From Chloroflexota bacterium (GTDB lineage Bacteria > Chloroflexota > Dehalococcoidia > Lucifugimonadales > UBA3495), in NCBI GenBank assembly GCA_022562475.1, contig JADFPD010000005.1:1-44483 (forward strand): a stretch of DNA of 44,483 nt. The letters run 5' to 3'. Below the pieces are notes generated by a model that saw nothing but the letters and a program-made list of their open reading frames with translations, made no database searches and was not told where the DNA came from. A program made the position numbers and the translations under genes. Numbering within the stretch: position 1 is the stretch's first letter; every line of letters begins with the position of its first letter. Shown here piece by piece: positions 32,630 through 40,342 of this stretch.

Positions 32630-33085
32630 CTAGTCGAAGACCAACTCCTTGTTCTTGCGGTCAGGGTTGCGCATCTCGGCCAGGCCATCTACGGCAGTGT
32701 CCTGGGAGTTGCAGAACAACTCGATTCCGTTGCCGTCGGGGTCTTTGATGTAGATGCTCTTGGTCATGCTATGGTCGGTGGTGCGCAGGTCCGATTTCTC
32801 GAAATACTGCTGCAACTTGTTGTAATAGTCAGTCAACTCGGCGAAGTCTTCCACTTGGATGGCCATGTGGTTCAGGCCCAAGCCGCCGTCGGTTACCTCG
32901 GCTGCGCCCTCAGGCGCCTGGAAGAGGGCCAAGTCGTGATGGATCGAGCCGCAGGTCAGGAATGTCCCCATACCGGGGCGCTCCAGCGAGATCTCGAAGC
33001 CCAATACTTCGGTGTAGAACTTGGTTGAGGCTTCCACGTCTTTCACATTGATCACCAGGTGGCCGATCCTCTTGGGTTTTGCCAT
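32630..33085 (-). CDS. VOC-family protein, catechol dioxygenase/glyoxalase-like
   Basis: A 151-residue vicinal-oxygen-chelate protein. Its three metal ligands are visible: H9 (RIGHLVINVKD), H73 (GLNHMAIQVED) and E122 (DPDGNGIELF). The last motif is of the type seen in extradiol dioxygenase-like and fosfomycin-like VOC proteins. ATG at 33085 follows an AGGAGG site. A terminator lies just downstream. The gene is downstream of the HpaB gene on the same strand, with a 166-nt gap, so it may or may not be cotranscribed. Ring-cleavage of an aromatic intermediate would fit HpaB, but the substrate is not shown. Confidence 0.87.
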   Translation of the reverse strand: MAKPKRIGHLVINVKDVEASTKFYTEVLGFEISLERPGMGTFLTCGSIHHDLALFQAPEGAAEVTDGGLGLNHMAIQVEDFAELTDYYNKLQQYFEKSDLRTTDHSMTKSIYIKDPDGNGIELFCNSQDTAVDGLAEMRNPDRKNKELVFD

Positions 33086-33251
33086 ATCAGTCCTCCTAAT
33101 CCTTCCCCTGATCTTGGGGCGCTATAGATGGGGTCCCACGCTGGATATCGTTGATCGGTATCTCGAATACTATACCTTTTCAACGGCCGATTTCCAAGGG
33201 GTAACGAAGCAGCAAGCTTCCATATGGAATCAAGAATGGATTCTGGCTAGC

Positions 33252-34706
33252 TCACCCCTCGCGCTCCAGGAACCGCTGCACCCGGTCCATGGCGCTTGTT
33301 TTGTCATAGTTCTGGTAGAGGAGCATGGCGTTTTGCACCGGGTCTCCGCCGAAGAACCGCTCGTAGAGCACCTGTCTGCCGCCAAAGGCGCTGCAGGCCA
33401 CGTCCCAGGCCAGGTGGAACAGGCGCACCCGGTCCTTGGCGCCGGTGGCGTCGGTGGCCAGGTAGCGCTCCAACTCAGGGGCAACCGGGGTATCGAAGTC
33501 GGCTTCAACCGGCAGGGCCATCAGGTTGCTGGAGCCCAGTAGCTGCACGATCTCGGCGAGCCTGGCGTAGATGGTCCTTGAGTACAGGTTACGCCCCGCG
33601 GTCAGCGGACCCTGGGCCGGACACATCACGCCCCATTGGTTCAGCTTGGCGTCGGCCTCCGCAGCCCGCACGCAGGCCTTCAGCGTTTCCAGGTAGACCA
33701 CGATCTCGCCGATTCGCTCCTGAACGTGGGGTATCTGAGTCGAACCCAGGGTTTCCGCCATCAATGACGTAAGCCCGAGCAAAAACTCGGTCTTGACAGC
33801 GGTGCGGTTGACCACCTGCTGCCCGGTGTGGGCGGTGGACTGGGTCGCCGCCGCGTAGTTGTTGCACATGTCCACGTCGCCCAGCAGGAACACCCGCTCC
33901 CAGGGCACCAGGACGTTGTCGAAGAAGACCAGGGCGTCCATCTCCTCGAACCTGGCTCCCAGGGGGTGGTCGAAACTGGAGCGGCCCAGGTCCAGGCTCT
34001 CGCGGCAGATGAATTTCATGCCGGGGGTGGCGCAGGGCAGGGCGAAGGAGAAAGCCTGCCGCCAAGCCTCTTTGCCCAGGATGTGGGTGCGGGTTGGGTA
34101 GACGGCGATCTCGTCGGAGATGGGTCCCAGGGTGGCCAAGATCCGGCTCCCGTGGACCACTATGCCGGCATCGGTCTCCTTCACCACCGTCAGGGCCACC
34201 TGCTCTTCGATATTGTCGGCGGCCGCCGTATTGCGGCTGCGTTGCAGGTTCACCAGGGTGTGGGTCAGGGTCAGGTCGTTCTCGCGGATGTACTCGTGGT
34301 ACCGCAGAACATTGTCTTTGAACTCGGGACGGTTGTCCGAGAAGTAGTCCGACGACCCGGCCCATCCCGACACCGCCGAGTTTAGAAAGTCGGGAGTGCG
34401 GGCCATCATGCCGCAGCTCTCCCACGCCCAATTGGTCATCATCTCGCGCCGCCTGATGAGATCGTCGATGGTCTTGGGGATGATGAAAGACAGGCCCACC
34501 GGCTCGCCTGAGGACGGCGATTCAAAGGTCATGGCGTCTTTGGTCGCCGGGTCGTGCTGCATGTCATAGAGGGAGGCCAAGGAGCGCACGCCATTCTTTA
34601 GCGCGGGGTGGGTTGTGACGTCGTCCACCTTCTCACCGCCGATCCAGACCTCGGCAGGGTTGTTCGCCAGGCCGTCGATGTATTGTTGCCCCGTTCGAGC
34701 GGGCAT
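33252..34706 (-). CDS. 4-hydroxyphenylacetate 3-monooxygenase (HpaB) family oxygenase
   Basis: Two-component flavin-dependent aromatic hydroxylase of the HpaB/HadA group, 484 residues. It begins TGQQYIDGLANNPAEVWIGG, then FIIPKTIDDLIRRREMM, MMARTPDFLNSAVSGWAGSS, YIRENDLTLTHTLVNLQRSR, TDAGIVVHGSRILATLGPIS, the flavin-proximal LDHPLG-type SSFDHPLGARFEEMDALVFF, VPWERVFLLGDVDMCNNYA and a C-terminal FGGRQVLYERFFGGDPVQN. It needs a separate flavin reductase (HpaC), not present in the window. Substrates of this group include phenols and halophenols; the exact one is not readable. ATG at 34706. A compact palindrome lies upstream. Confidence 0.9.
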   Translation of the reverse strand: MPARTGQQYIDGLANNPAEVWIGGEKVDDVTTHPALKNGVRSLASLYDMQHDPATKDAMTFESPSSGEPVGLSFIIPKTIDDLIRRREMMTNWAWESCGMMARTPDFLNSAVSGWAGSSDYFSDNRPEFKDNVLRYHEYIRENDLTLTHTLVNLQRSRNTAAADNIEEQVALTVVKETDAGIVVHGSRILATLGPISDEIAVYPTRTHILGKEAWRQAFSFALPCATPGMKFICRESLDLGRSSFDHPLGARFEEMDALVFFDNVLVPWERVFLLGDVDMCNNYAAATQSTAHTGQQVVNRTAVKTEFLLGLTSLMAETLGSTQIPHVQERIGEIVVYLETLKACVRAAEADAKLNQWGVMCPAQGPLTAGRNLYSRTIYARLAEIVQLLGSSNLMALPVEADFDTPVAPELERYLATDATGAKDRVRLFHLAWDVACSAFGGRQVLYERFFGGDPVQNAMLLYQNYDKTSAMDRVQRFLEREG

Positions 34707-34820
34707 GAATCAGCCTTCCCGTGGGGCCTTATACGGGGCCCTCGCCGGATTGGGGCGAGTGTAGCAGTGGCCCAAAGGGGTGTCAAAAGCGGATGAATCT
34801 TGCCCTGCGGATTGTACCTA

Positions 34821-34842
34821 GGGGCACGGCATGCCGTGCCCC
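34821..34842. repeat. perfect 22-bp palindrome (REP-like)
   Basis: GGGGCACGGCA followed directly by its exact complement TGCCGTGCCCC, between GTACCTA and TGCTCC. It is the most perfect member of the GTAGGGG-type palindromes, in the 155-nt gap between HpaB and the small membrane protein. Confidence 0.65.
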
Positions 34843-34861
34843 TGCTCCGGACCATAGCGAC

Positions 34862-35080
34862 TCAACTAAGAAGCGCTCCGGCGATGTAGTACCCTGTGAC
34901 AGCCAGGGTCGCGCTGGCCGTTACACCCAACATCCCCAGCCAGCGTTCTCCCTTGGCCACGGCAACCATGCCCATCAGGATGCCCAGCGGGCCGAATACC
35001 ACGGGCGCCACGGCCAATGACGCCAAGGCCAAGACCATGCTTCCGGCGGCGAACCAACGGCCTGACTTGCTTTTACGCAC
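34862..35080 (-). CDS. small two-helix membrane protein
   Basis: A 72-residue hydrophobic protein. A short basic N-terminus (RKSKSGRW) leads into a helix of about 20 residues (AAGSMVLALASLAVAPVVFG), a short loop and a second helix (MLGVTASATLAVTGYYIAG) after a charged AKGERW. It would sit in the cytoplasmic membrane. The start is GTG at 35080 with AGGA five nt upstream; an earlier TTG at 35143 or ATG at 35113 would add 11-21 residues but overlap promoter-like sequence. No known family identified. It borders the AT-rich island. Confidence 0.55.
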   Translation of the reverse strand: MRKSKSGRWFAAGSMVLALASLAVAPVVFGPLGILMGMVAVAKGERWLGMLGVTASATLAVTGYYIAGALLS

Positions 35081-35165
35081 GGTGATCCTTCTTAAGGCGC
35101 CCATCGCAATGACCATAGTCTTACCATAACGATAAGTGGTCAAGACACTGCGAATTAGCCTAATT

Positions 35166-35184
35166 ACTCTCTGTAACAGAGAGT
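35166..35184. repeat. 8-bp perfect inverted repeat, operator or hairpin
   Basis: ACTCTCTG-taa-CAGAGAGT in the AT-rich 287-nt gap (35081-35367). A second imperfect palindrome (GTAAACG ... CGTTTAC, 35233-35261) lies 50 nt further. Both precede the alcohol-dehydrogenase-like promoter copy and may be operator sites. Confidence 0.4.
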
Positions 35185-35260
35185 ATATCGCTATAAACGG
35201 TTAGTAAAAATACCTGTATCGGTAACCAAATAGTAAACGTGGGCGGACGAGTACCGTTTA

Positions 35261-35477
35261 CCAAGGGGTTGTGGTATGTTACCGGCGTCTTTTCAGCCTG
35301 GTGACAATCGTATTGACGGCTTACATCCAATCGTTAGGACCGCGTAATCCATCATTAGGAGGAACATATGAAAGGCCGAGTAGTAGTCTGCAAGGAATAC
35401 GGCAAGCCCTTTGTGATCGAAGAGTATGAGGTGCCGGAGCCCGCTCCCGGCGCGGTCATACTCCGCATGACCCAAGC
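35261..35477 (+). repeat. left copy of the duplicated alcohol dehydrogenase promoter/start region
   Basis: This copy has two blocks shared with 37329-37551. Block one, 35261-35299, is 39 bp with one mismatch and carries the promoter-like TTGTGGTATGTTACC. Block two, 35356-35477, is 122 bp with a single mismatch (position 35366, a versus g) and covers the ribosome site and the first 37 codons. The stretch between the blocks is diverged and six nt shorter (56 versus 62). Confidence 0.9.
35368..35477 (+). pseudogene. truncated alcohol dehydrogenase start (left copy)
   Basis: ATG at 35368 with a TAGGAGG site opens a frame coding for the first 37 residues of the zinc alcohol dehydrogenase (KGRVVVCKEYGKPFVIEEYE, then VPEPAPGAVILRMTQA). 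Identity ends abruptly after the GC of codon 37; the sequence continues into a universal stress protein remnant. The fragment therefore lacks the metal sites, Rossmann fold and all catalytic residues. Confidence 0.9.
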
Positions 35478-35639
35478 AATCCGGCAACGGTCATGGTTGA
35501 GATAACTCACGAATATCCTGATGCTCTGGTGGCCATGACCACTCATGGCCGCTCCGGGGTGGACCGGCGGTGTAGCGAACGACCCTGTCGACCACGCCGC
35601 CAATCAGCCACCGGTCCGGTGATGGTTCTTCGGGGCTGA
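35478..35639 (+). pseudogene. UspA-family universal stress protein, C-terminal remnant
   Basis: The frame beginning right at the end of the alcohol dehydrogenase copy gives NPATVMVEITHEYPDALVAM and TTHGRSGVDR, which is the nucleotide-binding end of UspA-type proteins (A-M-T-T-H-G-R-S-G). A frameshift after about 35566 places the following VANDPVDHAAN in another frame, and the original frame resumes to end MVLRG-stop at 35637. No start codon or N-terminal half remains. A terminator hairpin follows, as expected for the end of a former gene. Confidence 0.7.
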
Positions 35640-35664
35640 CCGGCTACGCCACCCCATGAATGGG

Positions 35665-35695
35665 AAAAGGCAGAGTCATAAAAACCCTGCCTTTT
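35665..35695 (+). terminator. terminator after the UspA remnant
   Basis: AAAAGGCAG and CTGCCTTTT form a 9-bp stem with a 13-nt loop, ending in T. The remaining sequence to 35827 shows nothing recognisable. Confidence 0.65.
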
Positions 35696-35827
35696 GCTGA
35701 AGCCATCTTCACTGGAGCCATCTTCAATTGTAACTGGGTATTGCCGAACAAAGGTAAATGACGCTTTTGCGCTCTTTTGTACTACGCAAAGGAGTCCCGA
35801 AATCCGGCTGCTATTCGGACCACGGGT

Positions 35828-36259
35828 TTAGATTAAATAATATTTGTATGTACATGCCCAATTCCAGGTAGAAGTTGGGCTCGAAGCTTCAAAGCAGTTT
35901 TTAATGCGGTACAAACCGTCCAATGCGTCTTCATAAATGATAGTCTCGGGGCACTGGTATGTAGCACAAGTTCGTGAAACGAAATCGACCTCGATGTACG
36001 CTTCAATCTCTTCGGCCCAATATTGAAGCTCGCCTTCAACATAGATGTAATTCACGGCTGATGAGCATAAAACGTTTACTCCCCAGTCAAGATCGTCGCC
36101 AACCGGGATGAACCGGGAAAGTGGATTGCAAGATTCGTGACCGTCTGTCCCGTTGTCGTGACCGTCTGCACTGATCACCGAAGCACTGAGACCGACGATT
36201 ACCGCAAACAGGACCATTATTCCCAAGAACCATTTCCGTGGAAAAATACTATTTATCAT
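35828..36259 (-). CDS. secreted cysteine-containing protein, unknown
   Basis: Protein of 143 residues. The N-terminus has a signal peptide: a basic PRK, hydrophobic WFLGIMVLFAVIVGLSASVI and a likely cleavage after SADG. The mature part is acidic, with six cysteines (SCNPLSRF, VLCSSAVNYIYVEGE, TCATYQC, KNCFEA, WACTYKYYL) that could form three disulfides. No family recognised. It lies in the AT-rich island bordered by the alcohol dehydrogenase repeats, and its composition differs strongly from the GC-rich flanks. ATG at 36259; the upstream region is AT-rich. Confidence 0.55.
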   Translation of the reverse strand: MINSIFPRKWFLGIMVLFAVIVGLSASVISADGHDNGTDGHESCNPLSRFIPVGDDLDWGVNVLCSSAVNYIYVEGELQYWAEEIEAYIEVDFVSRTCATYQCPETIIYEDALDGLYRIKNCFEASSPTSTWNWACTYKYYLI

Positions 36260-36327
36260 TTTATTTGGTCCCCCAAAGTTAGTTAGTTTCGCATTAGCGA
36301 CTAGAGTTGCAATTAGATTGACGCCTA

Positions 36328-36765
36328 TTATTCACCTCCGTTCTCTTCTTGGTGTTTCAGAATGCCTGGGATCGGATCACCCATACCGTCCCAATTCTTT
36401 AGCGGCGCTTCTCCTTTGAGGAACCGCTCAATCTCTATTTCCGACTCTCGCTGGTGCTGGAGTTCCTTTTCGCGCCATTCGTCTAATTTTCCTGCGAGTT
36501 CCGCCTCCCAATCACTTATCCGAATCCCAGGAGGACACGTCATAGTCCTACCGTCACTAAATCGGATGGCGAGACGGCCGGGCGTTTTTCTCCGGCCCCC
36601 TTGTTCGATGTAATCCTCTAGTTTCAGTGAAATCAGGATTATCCAATTGCCTGCTAATCTCCGAAAGATGTAATCCCCGCTCTCAATCGCATTCTTTAAT
36701 TCGGTAGGCCATTTTGAGGGATCGACCAATCGCTCGATTTTTTGATATGTACCTGTGTTTTCCAT
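36328..36765 (-). CDS. hypothetical protein of the AT-rich island
   Basis: A 145-residue soluble, charged protein with no recognised family. It has a central beta-like segment (DYIFRRLAGNWIILISLKLE), a conserved-looking GGRRKTPGRLAIRFSDGRTM, and a C-terminal coiled-coil-like region rich in E, K, R, Q (AELAGKLDEWREKELQHQRE, SEIEIERFLKGEAPL). ATG at 36765. Its AT-rich composition is unlike the neighbours outside the island. It could be an immunity- or stress-type protein of a mobile segment, but there is no direct evidence. Confidence 0.5.
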   Translation of the reverse strand: MENTGTYQKIERLVDPSKWPTELKNAIESGDYIFRRLAGNWIILISLKLEDYIEQGGRRKTPGRLAIRFSDGRTMTCPPGIRISDWEAELAGKLDEWREKELQHQRESEIEIERFLKGEAPLKNWDGMGDPIPGILKHQEENGGE

Positions 36766-37328
36766 CAGCCATTAACCTTGCACGTACGGATTAAGTCGGT
36801 TGTTGCTACAACGCCACTAGAATCTGACATCAATAGCGACTAACGTGCATTGTAAACCGATTGGCTTATCCGAATTTCGACGACATAGCTCGCTTTTTAG
36901 TGAATAATTACTATGTTGGATAGCTATCATCAGCTTCATCTGTGTACGATACACAGTCGATTAAAGTCAATAATGTCGTAGTTTCGAAATTATTACTTGG
37001 ATATATCATTGAGATTATTCACTATTATAGGATTTATCGCAAGTTCGAGCATTATAACTAATTCCGCTAATATTACTGAATCGATATGGCATAACGTATT
37101 CGTATTGGTCTTGTAAAGACCTTCCAAAAACTTGGACCGATCCAAGCAACAGGCATCTAAATATAAACAACCGAACGTCCACGGTGAGACGGGAAACATC
37201 GTCGGTTAGGGTGTAACTTTTTGCCGGGGAGGGCGTCTCGATCGCCCCCATGTGGCTGAACGATATTGGGAGCAAAGCAATTACGCATGTAACGTCGCGG
37301 TCGTGCCTCACCCGACAGATACCCATTC
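36766..37328. other. AT-rich stretch without a supportable gene
   Basis: About 560 nt of low GC content between the hypothetical protein and the right alcohol dehydrogenase copy. A 68-codon minus-strand frame (36993-37199) has no good ribosome site and no recognisable feature. A 7-bp inverted pair (TGCACGT at 36779, ACGTGCA at 36843) is not significant. I see no tRNA, integrase or terminal repeat. Confidence 0.5.
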
Positions 37329-37551
37329 CCAAAGGGTTGTGGTATGTTACCGGCGTCTTTTCAGCCTCTTGATGGCCGTTTTCAGGGTTCTCTCCCGACC
37401 GGGTTATCAGGGGGTATGAGGTCCAGCGATAGGAGGAACGTATGAAAGGCCGAGTAGTAGTCTGCAAGGAATACGGCAAGCCCTTTGTGATCGAAGAGTA
37501 TGAGGTGCCGGAGCCCGCTCCCGGCGCGGTCATACTCCGCATGACCCAAGC
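37329..37551 (+). repeat. right copy of the duplicated alcohol dehydrogenase promoter/start region
   Basis: Counterpart of 35261-35477. 37329-37367 matches with one mismatch, and 37430-37551 matches 121 of 122 bases. The promoter-like core is TGGTATGTT (extended -10). The spacer of 62 nt between the blocks is diverged from that of the left copy. This copy leads into the complete gene. Confidence 0.9.
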
Positions 37552-38548
37552 CGGTATCTGCGGTTCCGACCTTCACACCTGGCGGGGCGACCAGAACCAA
37601 CAGGACCTGCCCATTCCGCCCACGGGCCGCGCCATGGGACACGAGGGCACCGGAGTCGTGGAGGTGCTGGGAGATGGGATCGAGACCGATACCGCCGGAG
37701 ATCCCATCAAGAAGGGAGACCGGGTGGTCTACGCGGCCGTCTTCCCCTGTTACCACTGCCGCCAGTGCCTGAAGGGCAACACGAACTGGTGCATGAACCG
37801 CAACTATCCCGCCGCCGGGATCTGGCCTTATTTCGTGGCCACCTATTCCGACTATCTCTACCTGCCGGCCCGCCACCCCTTCTTCAAGGTCCCGGACGAG
37901 CTGGACGACAACATTTTGGGGCCGGTGAACTGCGCCATGGGCACGGTCACCACCGGCCTGATCCGCGCCCAAGCCGGCGAGGGCGATTACGTGGTGATCC
38001 AGGGCGCCGGCGGTCTGGGCATCCACGCCACCGCCATGGCCAAGGAGATGGGCGCCGACCGGGTGATCGTCATGGACCGCCTGGAGAACCGCCTGCAATT
38101 GGCCGAGGAATTCGGCGCCGACCACACCATCAATATCGAAGAATTCAACACCCCGGAGACCAGGCTGGCCCGGGTCAGGGAACTGACCGACGGCCGCGGC
38201 GCCGACGTGGTGATGGAACTGGTGGGCCGGGCCGAACTGCTGGCGGAAGGCATCGACATGCTGAGCAACGGCGGCACCTTCGTCGAGATCGGCGACATAG
38301 TCCGGGGCCGGGAGGTGTCCATCGACCCCTCCAAGCTGCTCACAGGCAAGAGCATCGTCGGTTCACTGATGTATAAGCCGGAGTTGCTGCCCAGGCTGCT
38401 GAACTTCCTGGTCCGCAAACAAGACGTCCTGCCCTTCGACAAGATCGTCTCCCACACCTTCCCTCTGGCCGAGGTCAACGATGCCTTCGCCCAGGCGGAA
38501 TGGGACCAGACCCAGACCCCGATTACCAGGGCTATGCTGGTGCCCTAG
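37442..38548 (+). CDS. zinc-binding alcohol dehydrogenase (medium-chain dehydrogenase family)
   Basis: A 368-residue MDR enzyme for NAD(P)-linked oxidation of an alcohol or polyol. Catalytic zinc ligands are C40 (GICGSDLH) and H67-E68 (AMGHEGTG). The structural zinc lobe has C103, C106, C109 and C117 (FPCYHCRQCLKG, NWC). The Rossmann motif is VVIQGAGGLGIHATAMAKEM, followed by the acidic D in VIVMDRLENR, which favours NAD. The ATG at 37442 has a GGAGG site. The gene's first 37 codons are repeated at 35368. It is followed by the second LLM gene on the same strand. Confidence 0.92.
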   Translation: MKGRVVVCKEYGKPFVIEEYEVPEPAPGAVILRMTQAGICGSDLHTWRGDQNQQDLPIPPTGRAMGHEGTGVVEVLGDGIETDTAGDPIKKGDRVVYAAVFPCYHCRQCLKGNTNWCMNRNYPAAGIWPYFVATYSDYLYLPARHPFFKVPDELDDNILGPVNCAMGTVTTGLIRAQAGEGDYVVIQGAGGLGIHATAMAKEMGADRVIVMDRLENRLQLAEEFGADHTINIEEFNTPETRLARVRELTDGRGADVVMELVGRAELLAEGIDMLSNGGTFVEIGDIVRGREVSIDPSKLLTGKSIVGSLMYKPELLPRLLNFLVRKQDVLPFDKIVSHTFPLAEVNDAFAQAEWDQTQTPITRAMLVP

Positions 38549-38619
38549 AAGCCGCCTCGCAGAGTGGTCCGACGATCTTCCGTGGAAGGATGTCGAAGGA
38601 CTAAAGGGTCGCCACCGGA

Positions 38620-38748
38620 CTATTTGAAACGGGTCACTTCGAGCGTAACTGCCGGGGCATCCGCATCGGCGCCCTCCACGCCGTGAGCACGGCCGGCTTG
38701 GGGCGGGAAGAGGATGGCAATTCTTCGGCTTCGCCCTGGACGGGCGGT
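38620..38748 (-). other. short open segment, possible gene remnant
   Basis: The 340-nt gap between the alcohol dehydrogenase and LLM copy 2 contains no complete gene. A 42-codon open stretch on the minus strand ends GVEGADADAPAVTLEVTRFK, which looks like the end of a real protein, but it has no start codon and no recognised family. Low confidence. Confidence 0.2.
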
Positions 38749-38888
38749 CTAGGCGGGCCTAGGCGTTCGACTTAATGGCGTCCCCCAGTCCTTGTGGTAA
38801 CATGCGTCCAACCTGAAACTCCGCGCCTGAGACCAACCGCTGGTCTTGTGTGCTATCGTTGCGGCTGAATCATTGGGAGGGAGCGAAC

Positions 38889-39959
38889 ATGAAATTCGGC
38901 ATGATGTATGAGATACAGATACCCGAGCCCCACTATCCGGGTATCGAGCGCGACCGCTACCACCAACTCATGGCCCAGGTGGAGTTGGGCGACCAGGTGG
39001 GGTTCGACTATTTCTGGACCGTTGAACACCATTTCCTGAACGAATTTTCCCATTGCTCCGCGCCCGAGGTCTTGTACGGGGCCATCTCCCAGCGCACTAA
39101 ACGCATCCGCATCGGCCACGCCGTGGCTTTGTTGCCGGAACAATACAACCACCCGATACGGGTCGCGGAACGGGCGGCGGTGCTGGACATAATCAGCGAT
39201 GGGCGCGTGGACCTGGGCACCGGCCGGTCGACGACCCTAACGGAGATGGACGGCTTCGAGGTAGACCCGGAACAGACCAAGGCCCAGTGGCGAGAAGCCA
39301 TCGGGATGATTCCCAAGATGTGGACCGAGGACCCCTTCTCCCACCAGGGCGAGTTTTTCAACATACCGCCCCGCTCAGTGATCCCCAAGCCGGTGCAAAA
39401 ACCCCACCCGCCCCTGTGGGTGGCCTGCAGCCAGCCAGACTCCTTCTCGGCCGCCGGCGAGATGGGCTTGGGTGTGCTCTGCTTCAACCTGGGAGGGTAC
39501 GACCAGCTTGACGAACGGGTCGCCGCTTACCGGAAGGCGTTGAAGAACGCCAACCCCGTGGGGTCTTTCGTGAACGACCAGATCGCCGCGCTGGTTATCG
39601 TCTACTGCGCGGAGGACGACGAAGAGGCCAAGCGTATCGGCGGCCCCGAGGGTGAGTGGTTCGTCCAGAACGCCGAGCGTTTGTATAACCCTTGGAAGGG
39701 GCGCGAGGTGCCGGAATCCTACAGATACGCGGTGGACGCCATCCAGACGGAACGGACCGGCAAGGTGGCCCAGGACCATATGGACTCGGGCGCGTTCGCC
39801 ATGGGCAACCCCGAAACCGTCATCGAGGTCATGAAGAAATACCAGGACGCCGGCGTGGACCAGGTGCTGTGCTTCCTGCAGCCGGGCCGGTTGGAGCACA
39901 CCCGCATCATGGACTGCATCAAGCTCATGGGACGCCACGTGATCCCCCACTTTCTCTAG
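38889..39959 (+). CDS. LLM class flavin-dependent oxidoreductase, copy 2
   Basis: A 356-residue luciferase-superfamily flavoprotein. Landmarks are FDYFWTVEHHFLNEFSHCSA, KRIRIGHAVALLPEQYNHPI, RVAERAAVLDIISDGRVDLG, TGRSTTLTEMDGFEVDPEQT, HQGEFFNIPPRSVIPKPVQK and PHPPLWVACSQPDSF. It is only distantly similar to copy 1 at 29301. The start is ATG at 38889 with a GGGAGGGAG site; the frame opens upstream at 38850 but lacks support. The long insert at 230-290 (EDDEEAKRIGGPEGEWFVQN) is unlike copy 1, so a different substrate is likely. The gene follows the alcohol dehydrogenase and precedes a repeat-rich gap. Confidence 0.92.
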   Translation: MKFGMMYEIQIPEPHYPGIERDRYHQLMAQVELGDQVGFDYFWTVEHHFLNEFSHCSAPEVLYGAISQRTKRIRIGHAVALLPEQYNHPIRVAERAAVLDIISDGRVDLGTGRSTTLTEMDGFEVDPEQTKAQWREAIGMIPKMWTEDPFSHQGEFFNIPPRSVIPKPVQKPHPPLWVACSQPDSFSAAGEMGLGVLCFNLGGYDQLDERVAAYRKALKNANPVGSFVNDQIAALVIVYCAEDDEEAKRIGGPEGEWFVQNAERLYNPWKGREVPESYRYAVDAIQTERTGKVAQDHMDSGAFAMGNPETVIEVMKKYQDAGVDQVLCFLQPGRLEHTRIMDCIKLMGRHVIPHFL

Positions 39960-40025
39960 GCGGGCGGGCGGCAGCGCCGCAGGCAAAAGCGGCTTTGCCG
40001 CGGGGTTTACTCAATGAGTCCCCAT

Positions 40026-40054
40026 CGTCATTCCGGCGAGAGCTGAAATGACGG
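40026..40054. repeat. diverged palindromic repeat (TTCCGGC-n4 type)
   Basis: CGTCATTCCGGC-gaga-GCTGAAATGACG is an imperfect palindrome of the type at 30662. It lies in a 383-nt gap (39960-40342) that otherwise holds the repeat at 40116 and a terminator. Confidence 0.4.
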
Positions 40055-40115
40055 TGGCGACGCTGCGGACGGTCATCGGCAGCAGTGCGATTCCGGGTTG
40101 CAACGCTTTGCCTAG

Positions 40116-40193
40116 ATGTCACCCTGAGCGCAACGAAGGGTCTGCCAAGGTCTTGATCGGCAGATTCGTCGTCGCTTCACCCCTCAAAATGAC
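40116..40193. repeat. dispersed repeat (CACCCTGAGCG-CGAAGGGTCT type)
   Basis: TCACCCTGAGCG then CAACGAAGGGTCT, continuing to TCGTCGCTTCACCCCTCAAA and ATGACA. This is a degenerate copy of a composite intergenic repeat type found in many bacterial genomes. No coding potential is seen. Confidence 0.4.
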
Positions 40194-40286
40194 AATTTTG
40201 CGGCGAGAGCCGATGGAACTAAATGGATCGCCGGAATTGCCCCGCCGGTTGTTCTCAAGAATCTAGTGTGGGCGGAAGGCAAATAA

Positions 40287-40322
40287 AAAGGCCCATTCTC
40301 CCATAACGGAGAATGGGCCTTT
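40287..40322 (-). terminator. terminator of the desulforedoxin-like operon
   Basis: AAAGGCCCATTCTCC and GGAGAATGGGCCTTT form a 15-bp stem with a six-nt loop. On the minus strand it is followed by TTTTTATTT, which suits the small genes just upstream on that strand. Confidence 0.85.
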
Positions 40323-40342
40323 CACCGTCGCAGGTTAGATAT

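Noticed and set aside
33589-34431. Minus-strand frame of 280 codons within the HpaB gene
   Set aside because: Shifted-frame shadow of the HpaB gene, arginine- and proline-rich.
36993-37199. 68-codon frame in the AT-rich island
   Set aside because: No ribosome site, no recognisable features, AT-rich composition that makes chance frames unusual but not impossible; insufficient support.
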